Source: Bog-756 sp963704615
GTDB taxonomy: Bacteria > Actinomycetota > Acidimicrobiia > Acidimicrobiales > RAAP-2
NCBI GenBank assembly: GCA_963704615.1
Contig: OY969923.1
Coordinates: 2,108,001 to 2,172,000 of the forward strand
DNA: 64,000 bases
Reading direction: 5' to 3'
Shown: piece by piece, positions 26,488 through 36,298 of the stretch
Numbering within the stretch: position 1 is the stretch's first letter
Layout: each line of letters begins with the position of its first letter
Notes under the pieces: model-generated
Told to the model about the DNA's origin: nothing
Databases searched by the model: none
What the model saw: the letters and a program-made list of their open reading frames with translations, nothing else
Position numbers and translations under genes: made by a program

Positions 26488-27653
26488 CCATCACCGCGCC
26501 TGCCGGCTTCGTGGCCGCCGGAGTGTCGTCGGGCATCAAGGCATCCGGGGCACTCGATCTGGCCCTGGTGGCCACCGACGACGGCCGGGCCGTCCCCACC
26601 GCCGCCACCTTCACCACCAATCGGGCGGCGGCGGCACCGGTCCAGGTCAGTCGGGACCACCTCAGCGTGAGCGGTGGCAAGGCGGCCGCGGTGGTGGTCA
26701 ACAGTGGGAACGCCAATGCAGCCACCGGAGCTCGGGGGCGGGCCGACGCCCTGGCCATGTGCGAGCTGACCGGTGCCGGGCTGGGCGCACCCGTCCATCA
26801 CGTCCTGGTCTGCTCCACCGGCCTCATCGGGATTCCGCTGCCGATGGGACCCATCGAGGCCGGCATTCCCGCGCTGGTAGCCGCGCGTTCCGGATCAGAG
26901 CAGGCAGGCCGTGATGCCGCCACCGGCATCCTCACCACCGACTCGGGATGCAAGGAGGTTTTCATCGAACATCCGACCTTCATGGTGGCCGGCATGGCCA
27001 AGGGCGCGGGCATGCTTGCCCCGAATATGGCCACGATGTTGGCCTTTCTGACCACCGACGCCGCCGTGGAGCCCGGGCCTCTCGGCGAACTGCTGGGCAT
27101 CGCCGTGCGCGACTCGTTCAACGTCATGACCGTTGACGGCTGCACCTCGACAAACGACACGGTCATCCTCATGGCTTCGGGCCGGGCCGGCACCGCTGAT
27201 CCCAACGTGGTGGTGGACGCAGTCACCGAGGCGTGCTCGACGCTGGTCGGACAGATGCTGGCCGACGCCGAGGGCGCGTCCAAGATCGTCCAGGTCAGGG
27301 TGTCGGGAGCACAGTCGGACGGACAGGCTCACCAAGCGGCCCGGGCCGTCGCCGATTCGCCGCTGGTCAAGTGCTCGCTCAACGGCGGTGACCCCTACTG
27401 GGGCCGGATCGCCAGCGACCTCGGATCGGCGGGCGTCGAATTCGACATGGACCGCCTGGCGATCGCCTACGGCGGGGTGACCGTGTGCCGCGACGGCGTC
27501 GCCGTCGACCACGATGCTGCGGCCGTGGACCGGCACATGGCGGGATCCCTCATCGACATCCACTGCCTCCTCGGCCTGGCCGACGGCAATGGGGTGGTCC
27601 TGGGAGTGGACCTGGGCTACGGGTACATCGACGAGAACCGGACCACGTCATGA
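26484..27653 (+). CDS. argJ: Bifunctional ornithine acetyltransferase / N-acetylglutamate synthase
   Basis: ArgJ recycles the acetyl group from N-acetylornithine to glutamate. It is made as a 389-residue precursor that self-cleaves before the nucleophilic threonine in APNMATMLAF (Thr184). Other conserved parts are CSTGLIG, TVDGCTSTNDTV and the GYGYIDENRTTS end. The GTG at 26484 overlaps the argC stop (GTGA). No argA is visible, in keeping with a cyclic pathway. Confidence 0.96.
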   Translation: MTITAPAGFVAAGVSSGIKASGALDLALVATDDGRAVPTAATFTTNRAAAAPVQVSRDHLSVSGGKAAAVVVNSGNANAATGARGRADALAMCELTGAGLGAPVHHVLVCSTGLIGIPLPMGPIEAGIPALVAARSGSEQAGRDAATGILTTDSGCKEVFIEHPTFMVAGMAKGAGMLAPNMATMLAFLTTDAAVEPGPLGELLGIAVRDSFNVMTVDGCTSTNDTVILMASGRAGTADPNVVVDAVTEACSTLVGQMLADAEGASKIVQVRVSGAQSDGQAHQAARAVADSPLVKCSLNGGDPYWGRIASDLGSAGVEFDMDRLAIAYGGVTVCRDGVAVDHDAAAVDRHMAGSLIDIHCLLGLADGNGVVLGVDLGYGYIDENRTTS

Positions 27654-28564
27654 GCGTTTCGAAGCCCCAGGGGATGGCGCTCTCCCCGGGCGACAAAGCC
27701 TCCGTGTTGGTGGAGTCCTTGTCCTACATCCGTCGGTTCTGGGGCAAGGTGGTGGTGGTCAAGTACGGCGGTAACGTCCTGACCCCGAAGCCGGGCGAGG
27801 AACCCGTCGACGAGGAGGTCGCGCGGGCTTCCTTCGCCGAGGACATCGTCCTCATGCGGTCGGTGGGGATGTTGCCGGTCGTCGTCCACGGCGGTGGTCC
27901 ACAGATCGGCGCGCTGATGGCGCGAGTGGGCAAGGAGGTCGAATTTCTCGACGGGCTGCGGGTCACCGACGCCGACACCATCGACCTGGTGCGGATGGTG
28001 CTGGTCGGCAAGGTCAACCGCGACATCGTGAGCTCGATCAACGTGCATGGAGCTCTGGCTGTGGGGCTGTCGGGTGAAGACGCCAATCTGATCACCGCCA
28101 CCGCCCGCTCCGAGGCTCTCGGCTACGTGGGTGATGTCGTCCACGTCGACCCGGTGATCGTCACCGAGCTGTTGGCCCAGGGGCTGATCCCAGTGGTTGC
28201 CACCATCGGTACTGATCAGTCGGGCCAGGCTTTCAACATCAATGCCGACTCCGCGGCTGCGGCCCTGGCCTGCGCTCTCAACGCCGAAAAACTGGTCTTC
28301 CTGACCGATATCACCGGCCTGCGGTCGGTTCCCGACGATCCGTCCACTCTGATCAGTCAGGCCACAGCCGACGACCTGGACCGGCTGGTGGCCGAGGGAG
28401 CCGCCATCGGAGGCATGATCCCGAAGGTCGAGGCCTGCGCCCGGGCTGTGCGGTGCGGCGTCGGTCACGCCCACATCCTGGATGGCCGGGCCCCGCACGC
28501 ACTCCTGCTCGAGGTGTTCACCGACGAAGGAGTGGGCACGATGGTGAGTGCATCCGGGTCATGA
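27650..28564 (+). CDS. argB: Acetylglutamate kinase
   Basis: It phosphorylates N-acetylglutamate, usually the arginine-inhibited step. The 304-residue protein shows VVVKYGGNVL, VVVHGGGPQIGALM (substrate Gly-rich loop), FNINADSAAAALACAL and LTDITGL. An N-terminal helix (SPGDKASVLVESLSYIRRF) precedes the kinase core, as in arginine-sensitive hexameric enzymes, so feedback inhibition is plausible. The ATG overlaps the argJ stop. Confidence 0.96.
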   Translation: MSVSKPQGMALSPGDKASVLVESLSYIRRFWGKVVVVKYGGNVLTPKPGEEPVDEEVARASFAEDIVLMRSVGMLPVVVHGGGPQIGALMARVGKEVEFLDGLRVTDADTIDLVRMVLVGKVNRDIVSSINVHGALAVGLSGEDANLITATARSEALGYVGDVVHVDPVIVTELLAQGLIPVVATIGTDQSGQAFNINADSAAAALACALNAEKLVFLTDITGLRSVPDDPSTLISQATADDLDRLVAEGAAIGGMIPKVEACARAVRCGVGHAHILDGRAPHALLLEVFTDEGVGTMVSASGS

Positions 28565-29844
28565 GCGAGAGCCCATCGACTCACGGTCTCCCGGTCGGGG
28601 CACCTCCAGGTGCCCGTCCCGATCGGTCCGCGCTGATGCGCAACTATCCCGAGCCCCCGGTGACATTCGTCCGCGGCCAGGGGAGTTGGCTGTACGACGA
28701 GGCGGGTAACGAGTACCTGGACTTCCTGTCGGGACTGGCGGTGACCTCGTTGGGCCATTCCCACCCGGTCGTCGCCGAAGCTGTCGGGGAGCAGGCCCGC
28801 ACCCTCACCCACGTTTCCAACCTCTTCGGGAACACCCTGGGTCCGGAAGTGGCCGCCACCCTCGATCGCCTGGTCGGTGGGGGATCCGATCGGGCCGGTG
28901 GCCAGGTCTTCTTCGCCAACTCAGGGGCCGAGGCCAATGAATGCGCCCTCAAGCTGGCTCGCCGATGGGCCGGCCCGGGCCGGTTCGCCGTCGTGAGTAC
29001 GTGGGAGTCCTTCCACGGGAGAACCCTGGCCACCCTGGCGGCCACCGGGCAGCCCGAAAAACATGCGCCCTTCGAGCCCCTGCCCTCGGGATTCGACCAT
29101 GTCCCCTTTGACGATCTGGCAGCCATGGAGCAGGCCTGCGATCCGAGCCGGGTGGCGGCGGTGCTGGTTGAGCCGGTACTCGGTGAGGCCGGCGTCGTGG
29201 TTCCGTCGTCGGACTATCTGATGGGGCTCCGCCAGCTGTGCACTGACCGGAACATCCTGTTGATGGTGGACGAAGTCCAGACCGGCTTCGGTCGCACCGG
29301 TCGCTGGTTCGGGTTCCAGCACCTGGGCGTCGAGCCCGACGTGGTGACCATGGCGAAGGCTCTGGGGAACGGTATGCCCGTCGGCGCCTGCTGGGCCCGC
29401 GCTGAAGTGGCGGCCGCCTTCGTGCCTGGGGACCACGGCAGCACCTTCGGGGGGCAGCCCCTGGCCATGGCCGCGGCGCGGGCCACCCTGGGTGTGATGG
29501 AAGAAGAAGATGTCCCGGCACGGGCCCGTTCCGCCGGAGCCAGGCTTCGGGCCGGCCTGGAGCGACTGCCGGGTGTGGACTCGGTCCGGGGCGAAGGACT
29601 GCTGTTGGCCGCCGTCCTCACTCACCCGGACGCGGTGCAGGCGTGTCGCGACCTGTTGGAGGTCGGCCTCGTCAGTAATGCGCCCCGTCCCGACGTGCTG
29701 CGTTTTGCCCCCTCGTTGTTGGTGAGCGCGTCGGAGATCGACCGGGCGGTCGAACTTGTCGGAGAGGTGTTGAGCCGAGGAATGGCAGACCAGAACACCG
29801 ACGCCACCGCCGACGTGAGCACGGTCGCGGAGAAGACGAGATGA
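28561..29844 (+). CDS. argD: Acetylornithine aminotransferase
   Basis: This PLP enzyme (427 residues) converts N-acetylglutamate semialdehyde to N-acetylornithine. FFANSGAEANECALKLAR binds the PLP phosphate, MVDEVQTGFGRTG holds the ring-binding Asp, and the Schiff-base lysine is Lys266 in MAKALGNGMPVGA. The STFGGQPLA motif is intact. A ~30-residue tail follows the conserved end. The ATG overlaps the argB stop. Confidence 0.96.
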   Translation: MSESPSTHGLPVGAPPGARPDRSALMRNYPEPPVTFVRGQGSWLYDEAGNEYLDFLSGLAVTSLGHSHPVVAEAVGEQARTLTHVSNLFGNTLGPEVAATLDRLVGGGSDRAGGQVFFANSGAEANECALKLARRWAGPGRFAVVSTWESFHGRTLATLAATGQPEKHAPFEPLPSGFDHVPFDDLAAMEQACDPSRVAAVLVEPVLGEAGVVVPSSDYLMGLRQLCTDRNILLMVDEVQTGFGRTGRWFGFQHLGVEPDVVTMAKALGNGMPVGACWARAEVAAAFVPGDHGSTFGGQPLAMAAARATLGVMEEEDVPARARSAGARLRAGLERLPGVDSVRGEGLLLAAVLTHPDAVQACRDLLEVGLVSNAPRPDVLRFAPSLLVSASEIDRAVELVGEVLSRGMADQNTDATADVSTVAEKTR

Positions 29845-30803
29845 GCAGTCGGACTTCCCCGACCCGCCACGTCCTCGACGTGGACGATCTCGGGCACGTG
29901 GGCCTGGCCACCGTGCTGGCCCTGGCCGAGAGGCCGCCTCACGCGTTGCCTCACGTGCTGGAGGGCCGAGGCGTGGCCATGGTCTTCGAAAAAGCATCCA
30001 ATCGCACCCGCAACAGCACCGAGATGGCGGTGGTGGCCTTGGGCGGCCACCCTGTCTACATCCAGGGATCCGAGGTCGGTCTCGGCGTCCGCGAGTCGGC
30101 TGGGGATGTGGCCCGCACGCTGGCCTGCTACCACGCCGTGGTGTGTGCCCGTGTCATCGACCATGCCACCCTGGTCGCCATGGCCGCCACCCTCGACGAT
30201 GCCGCAGTAGCCGTTCCCGTCGTCAACCTGCTCTCTGATCAGGCCCACCCGTGCCAGGCCCTTGCCGATCTGCTGACACTCCGTCAGGTGTTCGGCGCCG
30301 ACTCACTCGGAAGTCGCACGATCGCCTACGTGGGGGACGCCAACAATGTGTGGCGCTCGCTGGCCATCGCCGCGTCGATGTGCGGGGTCGCCACCCGATT
30401 CGCCTCACCAGAGGGGTACGCCCCGTCCACCGAGGACGTGGCCGTGATCGAAGCCCTTGGTGGAGGACTTTCCGTGACCACCGATCCGGCAGAGGCGGCC
30501 GCCGGCGCCGATGTCATCTATACCGACGTGTGGACGTCGATGGGTCAGGAGACCGAAGCCGAGGAACGGCGGGCGGCGTTCTCCGGGTACCAGGTTAATG
30601 AAGCGTTGCTGTCGCGGGCGGCCGAACATGCAGTGGTCCTGCACTGCCTGCCTGTTCATCGCGGCGAGGAGATCAGTGCCGCTGTGGTGGAAGGCCCTCA
30701 GAGCGTGGTGTGGCGCCAGGCCACCAACCGCATGCATGCCATGCGGGGGCTGTTGGCATGGGTGAACGGAATGGACCTGGAAGCCGCCGAGAGGAATGTA
30801 TGA
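29841..30803 (+). CDS. argF: Ornithine carbamoyltransferase
   Basis: It makes citrulline from ornithine and carbamoyl phosphate. The fold is complete: the carbamoyl-phosphate loop reads FEKASNRTRNS, the HPCQALADLL motif and the ornithine/catalytic HCLPVHRGEE loop follow. Two departures from the usual sequence are visible: STRTR is SNRTR and HCLPAHRG is HCLPVHRG. The codon is AAT, two changes from a Thr codon. 320 residues; the ATG overlaps the argD stop. Confidence 0.94.
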   Translation: MSSRTSPTRHVLDVDDLGHVGLATVLALAERPPHALPHVLEGRGVAMVFEKASNRTRNSTEMAVVALGGHPVYIQGSEVGLGVRESAGDVARTLACYHAVVCARVIDHATLVAMAATLDDAAVAVPVVNLLSDQAHPCQALADLLTLRQVFGADSLGSRTIAYVGDANNVWRSLAIAASMCGVATRFASPEGYAPSTEDVAVIEALGGGLSVTTDPAEAAAGADVIYTDVWTSMGQETEAEERRAAFSGYQVNEALLSRAAEHAVVLHCLPVHRGEEISAAVVEGPQSVVWRQATNRMHAMRGLLAWVNGMDLEAAERNV

Positions 30804-31381
30804 CCAAGAACCAGCGACAGCACCGGATCACAAAATTACTGGAGACCAAGGCAGTAGGCAGTCAGGCTCATCTGGTCGAGCTCCTGTCGGCCGAAGGGAT
30901 CGAGGCGACCCAGACCACCGTGTCCCGCGATCTCGAGGAGCTGGGTGCTTTGAAGGTCCGATTGCCCGGGGGGGACACCGCCTATGCCCTTCCCGAGTTG
31001 CCCTCCCACCAGATTGCACCGGAGGACCATCTCCGGCGGGTGCTCGGCGAGTGGGTGGTGGAGGCCGACTACTCCGCAAACCTGGTTGTCCTGCGTACGC
31101 CTCCGGGTTCGGCCCATGTCGTAGGCTCAGCCCTCGACCGCAGCGGCTTCCCTGGTGTGATCGGCACGGTTGCCGGCGACGACACGGTGTTGGTGGTGGC
31201 GTCGGAGACATCCGGGGGCGCGGCCGTGGCCGCCCGATTGGTGGCCGTGGCCGGACTGGACACGGAATGGTTGAGTGCGCCCGACGACCAAGCGGGGTCC
31301 GGCCGGACTATGCAGGAGCCGTCCGACCCGCCGGAAGCATCGCCCAGATCGAGGACATCGCAGGTAAGGGGTAGCGCATGA
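30800..31381 (+). CDS. argR: Arginine repressor
   Basis: The 193-residue regulator has an N-terminal winged helix (RQHRITKLLETKAVGSQAHL, TQTTVSRDLEELGALKV) and a C-terminal oligomerisation/arginine-binding domain (GVIGTVAGDDTVLVVA). It hexamerises with arginine and should bind the ARG boxes at 25287-25320. A ~40-residue disordered tail extends past the usual end. Being inside the operon, it is likely autoregulated. Confidence 0.95.
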   Translation: MTKNQRQHRITKLLETKAVGSQAHLVELLSAEGIEATQTTVSRDLEELGALKVRLPGGDTAYALPELPSHQIAPEDHLRRVLGEWVVEADYSANLVVLRTPPGSAHVVGSALDRSGFPGVIGTVAGDDTVLVVASETSGGAAVAARLVAVAGLDTEWLSAPDDQAGSGRTMQEPSDPPEASPRSRTSQVRGSA

Positions 31382-32619
31382 AACAGCGAGTGGTGTTGGC
31401 CTACAGCGGCGGTCTGGACACGTCGGTGGCGGTCCGATGGTTGCAGGAGAACAAGGGGGTCGAGGTCATCGCAGTGGCCGTGGACGTCGGTCAAGCGGCC
31501 GACGGCGACGGCGAAGACTGGGATGCCATTCGCAACCGGGCGTTGGCTGCCGGGGCCGTCGAGGCCATCGTCGTCGACGCACGCGCCGAGATGGCCGAGG
31601 ACTTCTGTGTCCCGGCCCTGATGGCCAACGGTCGCTACGAGGGGAAGTACCCCTTGGTCTCCGCCCTGTCCCGCCCGGTCATCGTCAAGCACCTCGTGGC
31701 CGAGGCCAGGAGGCACGGAGCCGGCGCCGTGGCTCACGGATGCACCGGAAAGGGGAACGATCAGGTTCGCTTCGAGGTGGGCACCCGGGCCCTGGCTCCT
31801 GATCTGGAGGTCATCGCGCCCGCTCGCGAGTGGGGCTTGTCCCGCGAGGAGTGCGTGGCCTACGCGGCCAAATGGGACATTCCGTTGACGGTGACCGAGG
31901 AGAAGCTGTACTCGATCGACGAGAACCTGTGGGGCCGGGCCATCGAATGTGGAGTGATCGAAGATCCGTGGAACCGGCCGCCCGAGGATGTGTACACGAT
32001 GACCCGGCCGACGGCGACGGCGCCGAGGGAACTGGTCATCGGATTCGAGTCCGGTGTTCCGGTGTCGGTGGACGGGACTCCGAGAAGCCCCGGGCCGTTG
32101 ATCGCCGAAGTCAACCGGATCGTCGGCTCATACGGATTCGGCCGGCTCGACATGGTGGAGAACCGGCGGGTGGGGATCAAGAGTCGCGAGACCTACGAAT
32201 GCCCGGGGGCCCTGGCTCTGCTGTTGGCCCACGCCGATCTCGAGGACCTGACCCTCGAACGCGACCTCCATCATGAGAAGATCCGGCTCGAGCCACGGTG
32301 GTCGGAGCTGGTCTACGACGGGCTGTGGTTCTCTCCCCTCAAGCAGGCCCTCGACGCATTCTTCGCCGAGTCGCAACGCCACGTGACCGGGGAGGTGCGG
32401 CTCGCCCTCGACAGCGGCCGGTGCTGGGTGGTGGGCCGTCGCAGCCCGGTCAGCCTCTACGACCACGGCCTGGCCACCTACGACGCCACTGACACCTTCC
32501 GCCACCAGGACGCCGAGGGTTTCGTGAAGCTGTGGGGACTGGGGGTCGCGACCTGGTCAGCGGTTCAAGGGGGTCAAAGGGGCGGCGACGGCCCGTCGCC
32601 GGATGACCCGGTCCGATGA
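31378..32619 (+). CDS. argG: Argininosuccinate synthase
   Basis: It joins citrulline and aspartate using ATP. The ATP pyrophosphatase P-loop AYSGGLDTSVAVRWL is at the N-terminus; GRYEGKYPLVSALSRP, HGCTGKGNDQVRFE and SRETYECPGA are family motifs. 413 residues, with a short Gly/Pro tail. The ATG overlaps the argR stop (ATGA). Confidence 0.97.
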   Translation: MKQRVVLAYSGGLDTSVAVRWLQENKGVEVIAVAVDVGQAADGDGEDWDAIRNRALAAGAVEAIVVDARAEMAEDFCVPALMANGRYEGKYPLVSALSRPVIVKHLVAEARRHGAGAVAHGCTGKGNDQVRFEVGTRALAPDLEVIAPAREWGLSREECVAYAAKWDIPLTVTEEKLYSIDENLWGRAIECGVIEDPWNRPPEDVYTMTRPTATAPRELVIGFESGVPVSVDGTPRSPGPLIAEVNRIVGSYGFGRLDMVENRRVGIKSRETYECPGALALLLAHADLEDLTLERDLHHEKIRLEPRWSELVYDGLWFSPLKQALDAFFAESQRHVTGEVRLALDSGRCWVVGRRSPVSLYDHGLATYDATDTFRHQDAEGFVKLWGLGVATWSAVQGGQRGGDGPSPDDPVR

Positions 32620-34001
32620 CCCTGTGGCACGGTCGCCTGGGAAGCGGCACCGCAGATGTCGTCATGGAGTACTCGTCGAGCCTGCACTACGACCGCGCCC
32701 TGGCCGGCGACGACCTGACCGGCTCGAGAGCGCACGTCCACGGCCTCGGCCGGGGCGGCCTGCTCGACGCCGACGAGGTGAGCCAGCTCCTGGCCGCCCT
32801 CGATCAGGTCGAGGGCGAGTTGACCGCGGGGACGTTCGCCTTCGCCCCAGGAGACGAGGACATCCACACGGCCGTCGAACGCCGGGTCACCGAGATCGCC
32901 GGCGAGGTCGGGGCCAAGCTGCACACCGGTCGAAGTCGCAATGATCAGATCGCCACCGACCTCCGTCTGTACGCCAAACGGGAGCTCCGTCTGGTGGTCG
33001 CGGGGATCATCGCCCTCCAGGAGGTGCTCTTGAACCGGGCCAAGGAGGCCGGCGACAGCTACCTTCCGGGGTACACCCACCTGCAGCGGGCCCAACCCGT
33101 GCTTCTGGCCCACCACCTGCTCGCCCATGGCTGGGCCCTCTCCCGGGACGTCGACCGCCTGTTGGCCACGGTGGACCGACTGGATGTGTCTCCGCTCGGT
33201 GCGGGCGCCCTGGCCGGCTCGTCCTTGGCTCTCGACCCCGACGGCGTGGCCGAGGACCTCGGGTTCCGAGGGCGCTTCGAGAACTCGATCGACGCCGTGT
33301 CAGACAGGGACTTCGTGGCCGAAGCCCTTTTCGACCTGGCGTTGGTGGCCGTTCACCTTTCCCGCATCGGCGAGGAGCTGGTGGTGTGGTCCACCGAAGA
33401 ATTCGGCTTCGCCGCGCTCGACGACGCCTACGCCACCGGAAGCTCGATGTTGCCGCAGAAGAAAAACCCCGACGTGGCTGAACTGGCGCGCGGGAAGGCC
33501 GGCCGGCTCATCGGCAACCTGACCGGATTGCTGGCCACTCTCAAGGGCCTCCCGCTGTCGTACAACCGCGATCTGCAAGAGGACAAGGAACCTCTCTTCG
33601 ATTCGGTGTCCCAGACCCGTCTGGCCCTGGCCGCCCTGAGCGGGCTGATGGCCACGGTGCGCTTCGATGTCGACCGGATGCAAGAGGCTGCCAACGGATC
33701 GTCGGTGGCCGCCGTCGATCTCGCCGAATGGTTGGTCGACAACGGGATGCCCTTCCGCCAGGCCCACGAGGTGGTGGGCGGCCTGGTGCGTGATTCGATC
33801 GAGCGGCACGTGCCTCTGGTCGAACTGGTCGAAGCCCATCCGGCGCTGGGGGCTGAAGCGGTGGCGCTCCTCGAGCCCGGCGTGGCTGTGACCCGAAGGA
33901 CCACACCCGGGAGCGCGGGACCGCTGGCCGTCAAGGTGCAACTGGAGCGGTTCGTGCACCGGATCGAGTCGGATCGGAGCCGCTCTCGGGTCGAGGACTG
34001 A
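32616..34001 (+). CDS. argH: Argininosuccinate lyase
   Basis: It splits argininosuccinate to arginine and fumarate. The fumarase/aspartase signature GSSMLPQKKNPDVAEL (with the catalytic serine loop) is intact, as are HTGRSRNDQIATDLRLY and GYTHLQRAQP. 461 residues; the ATG overlaps the argG stop. It is the last gene; a GC stem (CGCCCGC/GCGGGTG near 34006-34026) just after the stop may be its terminator. Confidence 0.97.
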   Translation: MTLWHGRLGSGTADVVMEYSSSLHYDRALAGDDLTGSRAHVHGLGRGGLLDADEVSQLLAALDQVEGELTAGTFAFAPGDEDIHTAVERRVTEIAGEVGAKLHTGRSRNDQIATDLRLYAKRELRLVVAGIIALQEVLLNRAKEAGDSYLPGYTHLQRAQPVLLAHHLLAHGWALSRDVDRLLATVDRLDVSPLGAGALAGSSLALDPDGVAEDLGFRGRFENSIDAVSDRDFVAEALFDLALVAVHLSRIGEELVVWSTEEFGFAALDDAYATGSSMLPQKKNPDVAELARGKAGRLIGNLTGLLATLKGLPLSYNRDLQEDKEPLFDSVSQTRLALAALSGLMATVRFDVDRMQEAANGSSVAAVDLAEWLVDNGMPFRQAHEVVGGLVRDSIERHVPLVELVEAHPALGAEAVALLEPGVAVTRRTTPGSAGPLAVKVQLERFVHRIESDRSRSRVED

Positions 34002-34207
34002 CCGAGCGCCCGCACCGGGAGCGGGTGATGGCTCGGCCGACGTAACGCGGGCCCATCGTCTCGATACTGGACAACGTGGACTCCACCCGTGGGGCCTGAT
34101 CGGAGATTCGAGGAACACCTACCTGCCCGTACGCTGTGGTCAGGTTCGAGCAACGTGTTGTCGGTGACCGACCGTGTTTGCGCGGTCGCGCGTGTGAAAA
34201 TACGCCG

Positions 34208-36097
34208 GTGATCGTGCTCATCCTCATCGGGTTCTTGGGCGGATTGGTCACCGGCATCTCGCCGTGCATCCTTCCCGTGCTCCCGGTCATCTTCGCCGCC
34301 GGCGCGGTCAGTGGACTCCCGGAGGACGCGCCGGAAGCGGAATCGGGTCCTCGGGCCCCGTCTCCCCTGGTGACCACCGGAAGCCGCTCACTCGCTCGCA
34401 TCGGCGCCACGTCCGCAGAGGCGATTGACGACTCACCAACTCTGTCCGACTCAGCGGGAACGGGCGTCCCTCCGGTCATCGACGATGACCAACTGGACGA
34501 GGCCCCGTCGTACCTCGCCGCACGCCAACGGCGCCGACGGCCTTTCGCCGTGGTCGGTGGGCTCGTGCTCAGCTTCTCGGTGTTCACCCTCATCGGGTCG
34601 TGGCTGCTCAGCGCCTTGGGCCTTCCCCAGGACGCTCTGCGCTGGATCGGGTTGATCGTCCTCGGCGGCGTGGGACTCGGGCTCATCGTTCCCGCACTGG
34701 GCGATCTCTTCGAGGCGCCCTTCGCCCGGATGAGCCGAGGCGGGCACCACGCCGGATCGGGGGGGTTCGTGCTGGGGATCAGCCTCGGTCTGGTGTTCGT
34801 TCCGTGTGCCGGACCGGTCCTCGCCGCCATCACAGTGGTGAGCGCCACCCACCGGTTCGGGTTTTCTGCCTTCGTGCTCACGGCGGCCTTCGCCCTCGGC
34901 GTCGCTGTTCCCCTGCTCATCTTCGCCATTCTGGGACAGCGACTCACCGGGCGGATGCGCTTGGTTCGCTCCCAGGCCAGATGGATACGCAAGATCGTGG
35001 GCGTGGTGTTGGTTGTCATCGCCGTCATCCTCGCCCTCAACCTGACCGATGGGCTGCAACGGGCGGTACCCGGGTATACCGACGCCCTCCAGAATCACAT
35101 CGAGGGCAACTCGTCGGCCAAGCAGGCCCTGTCCCAGGTGACCGGCAACGATTCCGATGCCACCCTGGCCTCCTGCACCGAAGGCAGTCCCACCCTGCAG
35201 CAATGCGGCCCGGCCCCTGCCTTCCAGGGCATCACCAAGTGGTTGAACACACCTGGAGGAAGGCCGCTCACCATCGCAGGCCTGAAGGGCAGAGTGGTCC
35301 TGGTCGACTTCTGGACGTACTCATGCATCAATTGCCAACGATCGTTGCCCCACGTCGAGGCGTGGAATCGGACCTATGCGGCCGACGGGCTCACCGTGAT
35401 CGGCGTCCACACACCGGAGTTCGCCTTCGAGCACGTGCCATCGAACGTCGAGGTGGCGGCCAAGCAGCTGGGCGTGACCTACCCGATCGCCATCGACGAC
35501 AATTACGCGACGTGGAATGCCTACGAGAACGAGTACTGGCCCGCCGAGTACCTGATCGACGCCACCGGACACGTGCGGCACGTCGATTTCGGTGAGGGCC
35601 TCTACAGTCAGACCGAATCGTTGATCCGCAGCCTCCTGAAGTCCGCCAATCCGAAAGTGGTCCTTCCCCCGCCCACCAACGTGGCCAACCTGACCCCCAC
35701 CGAGCAGACAACGCCCGAGTCCTATCTGGGCTACGAACATCCTCAGAACCTGGCCGGACAGACGGTGGCGGAGGACCAGATGGCCGACTATCAAGAGCCC
35801 GGCTCGATCCCCCAGGACGAATATGCCTACGGCGGTCAGTGGTCGATCGGCAGCGAGGCTGCCACCGCTGGTCAAGGAGCCAACCTGTCTCTCCACTTCC
35901 AGGCCAAGGACGTGTACCTGGTCCTGGGTGGCACGGGGACCATCACGGTGACGGTCAACGGGATCCCGACACGCAGAGTCACCGTGACCGGGGTACCCAA
36001 GCTCTACCAGCTGGTCGGACCGGGCGATGACCAGCAGGCCCTGCTCTCCTTGGCCGTCTCGCCTGGGGTGCAGGCCTACGACTTCACCTTTGGCTGA
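34208..36097 (+). CDS. dipZ: DipZ: CcdA-type membrane domain fused to thioredoxin and a C-terminal beta domain
   Basis: It carries reducing electrons across the membrane to extracytoplasmic thiols. From GTG 34208 the protein (629 residues) opens with a membrane helix and SPCILPVLPV, later VPCAGPVLAA, the two CcdA cysteine motifs, separated by a long polar loop (about residues 35-110). The thioredoxin domain has WTYSCINCQRS, the redox Cys pair near residue 373. The last ~150 residues are beta-rich (VYLVLGGTGTITVTVNG), as in mycobacterial DipZ. GTG 34136 would add 24 non-hydrophobic residues and is less likely. Confidence 0.92.
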   Translation: MIVLILIGFLGGLVTGISPCILPVLPVIFAAGAVSGLPEDAPEAESGPRAPSPLVTTGSRSLARIGATSAEAIDDSPTLSDSAGTGVPPVIDDDQLDEAPSYLAARQRRRRPFAVVGGLVLSFSVFTLIGSWLLSALGLPQDALRWIGLIVLGGVGLGLIVPALGDLFEAPFARMSRGGHHAGSGGFVLGISLGLVFVPCAGPVLAAITVVSATHRFGFSAFVLTAAFALGVAVPLLIFAILGQRLTGRMRLVRSQARWIRKIVGVVLVVIAVILALNLTDGLQRAVPGYTDALQNHIEGNSSAKQALSQVTGNDSDATLASCTEGSPTLQQCGPAPAFQGITKWLNTPGGRPLTIAGLKGRVVLVDFWTYSCINCQRSLPHVEAWNRTYAADGLTVIGVHTPEFAFEHVPSNVEVAAKQLGVTYPIAIDDNYATWNAYENEYWPAEYLIDATGHVRHVDFGEGLYSQTESLIRSLLKSANPKVVLPPPTNVANLTPTEQTTPESYLGYEHPQNLAGQTVAEDQMADYQEPGSIPQDEYAYGGQWSIGSEAATAGQGANLSLHFQAKDVYLVLGGTGTITVTVNGIPTRRVTVTGVPKLYQLVGPGDDQQALLSLAVSPGVQAYDFTFG

Positions 36098-36140
36098 TCG
36101 CACGGCGCCCAGGACAGGTTGAAAATGTCACACACGGTTT

Positions 36141-36165
36141 GAACAGATCCCCCCTCTCCGGCGTA
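36141..36165 (+). promoter_or_regulatory. Possible ECF-type promoter before the lipoprotein gene
   Basis: GAAC (36141-36144) and CGTA (36162-36165) are separated by 17 bp, the spacing of many ECF promoters, about 130 bp before the lipoprotein ATG. The ECF sigma gene is one gene downstream. Short motifs like these occur often by chance. Confidence 0.3.
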
Positions 36166-36298
36166 GGACTGAGAGAATGGACGGAATCGAGGTCGATGTG
36201 AGAACACCCCGGGCCGATGGGCCCCAGTCCGCCAGGTCTGGCCGGTAGGTGGTGGCCGCACCTCGAGGCAGGTCGCCTCGAAAAAAGGAGTAGGACGT

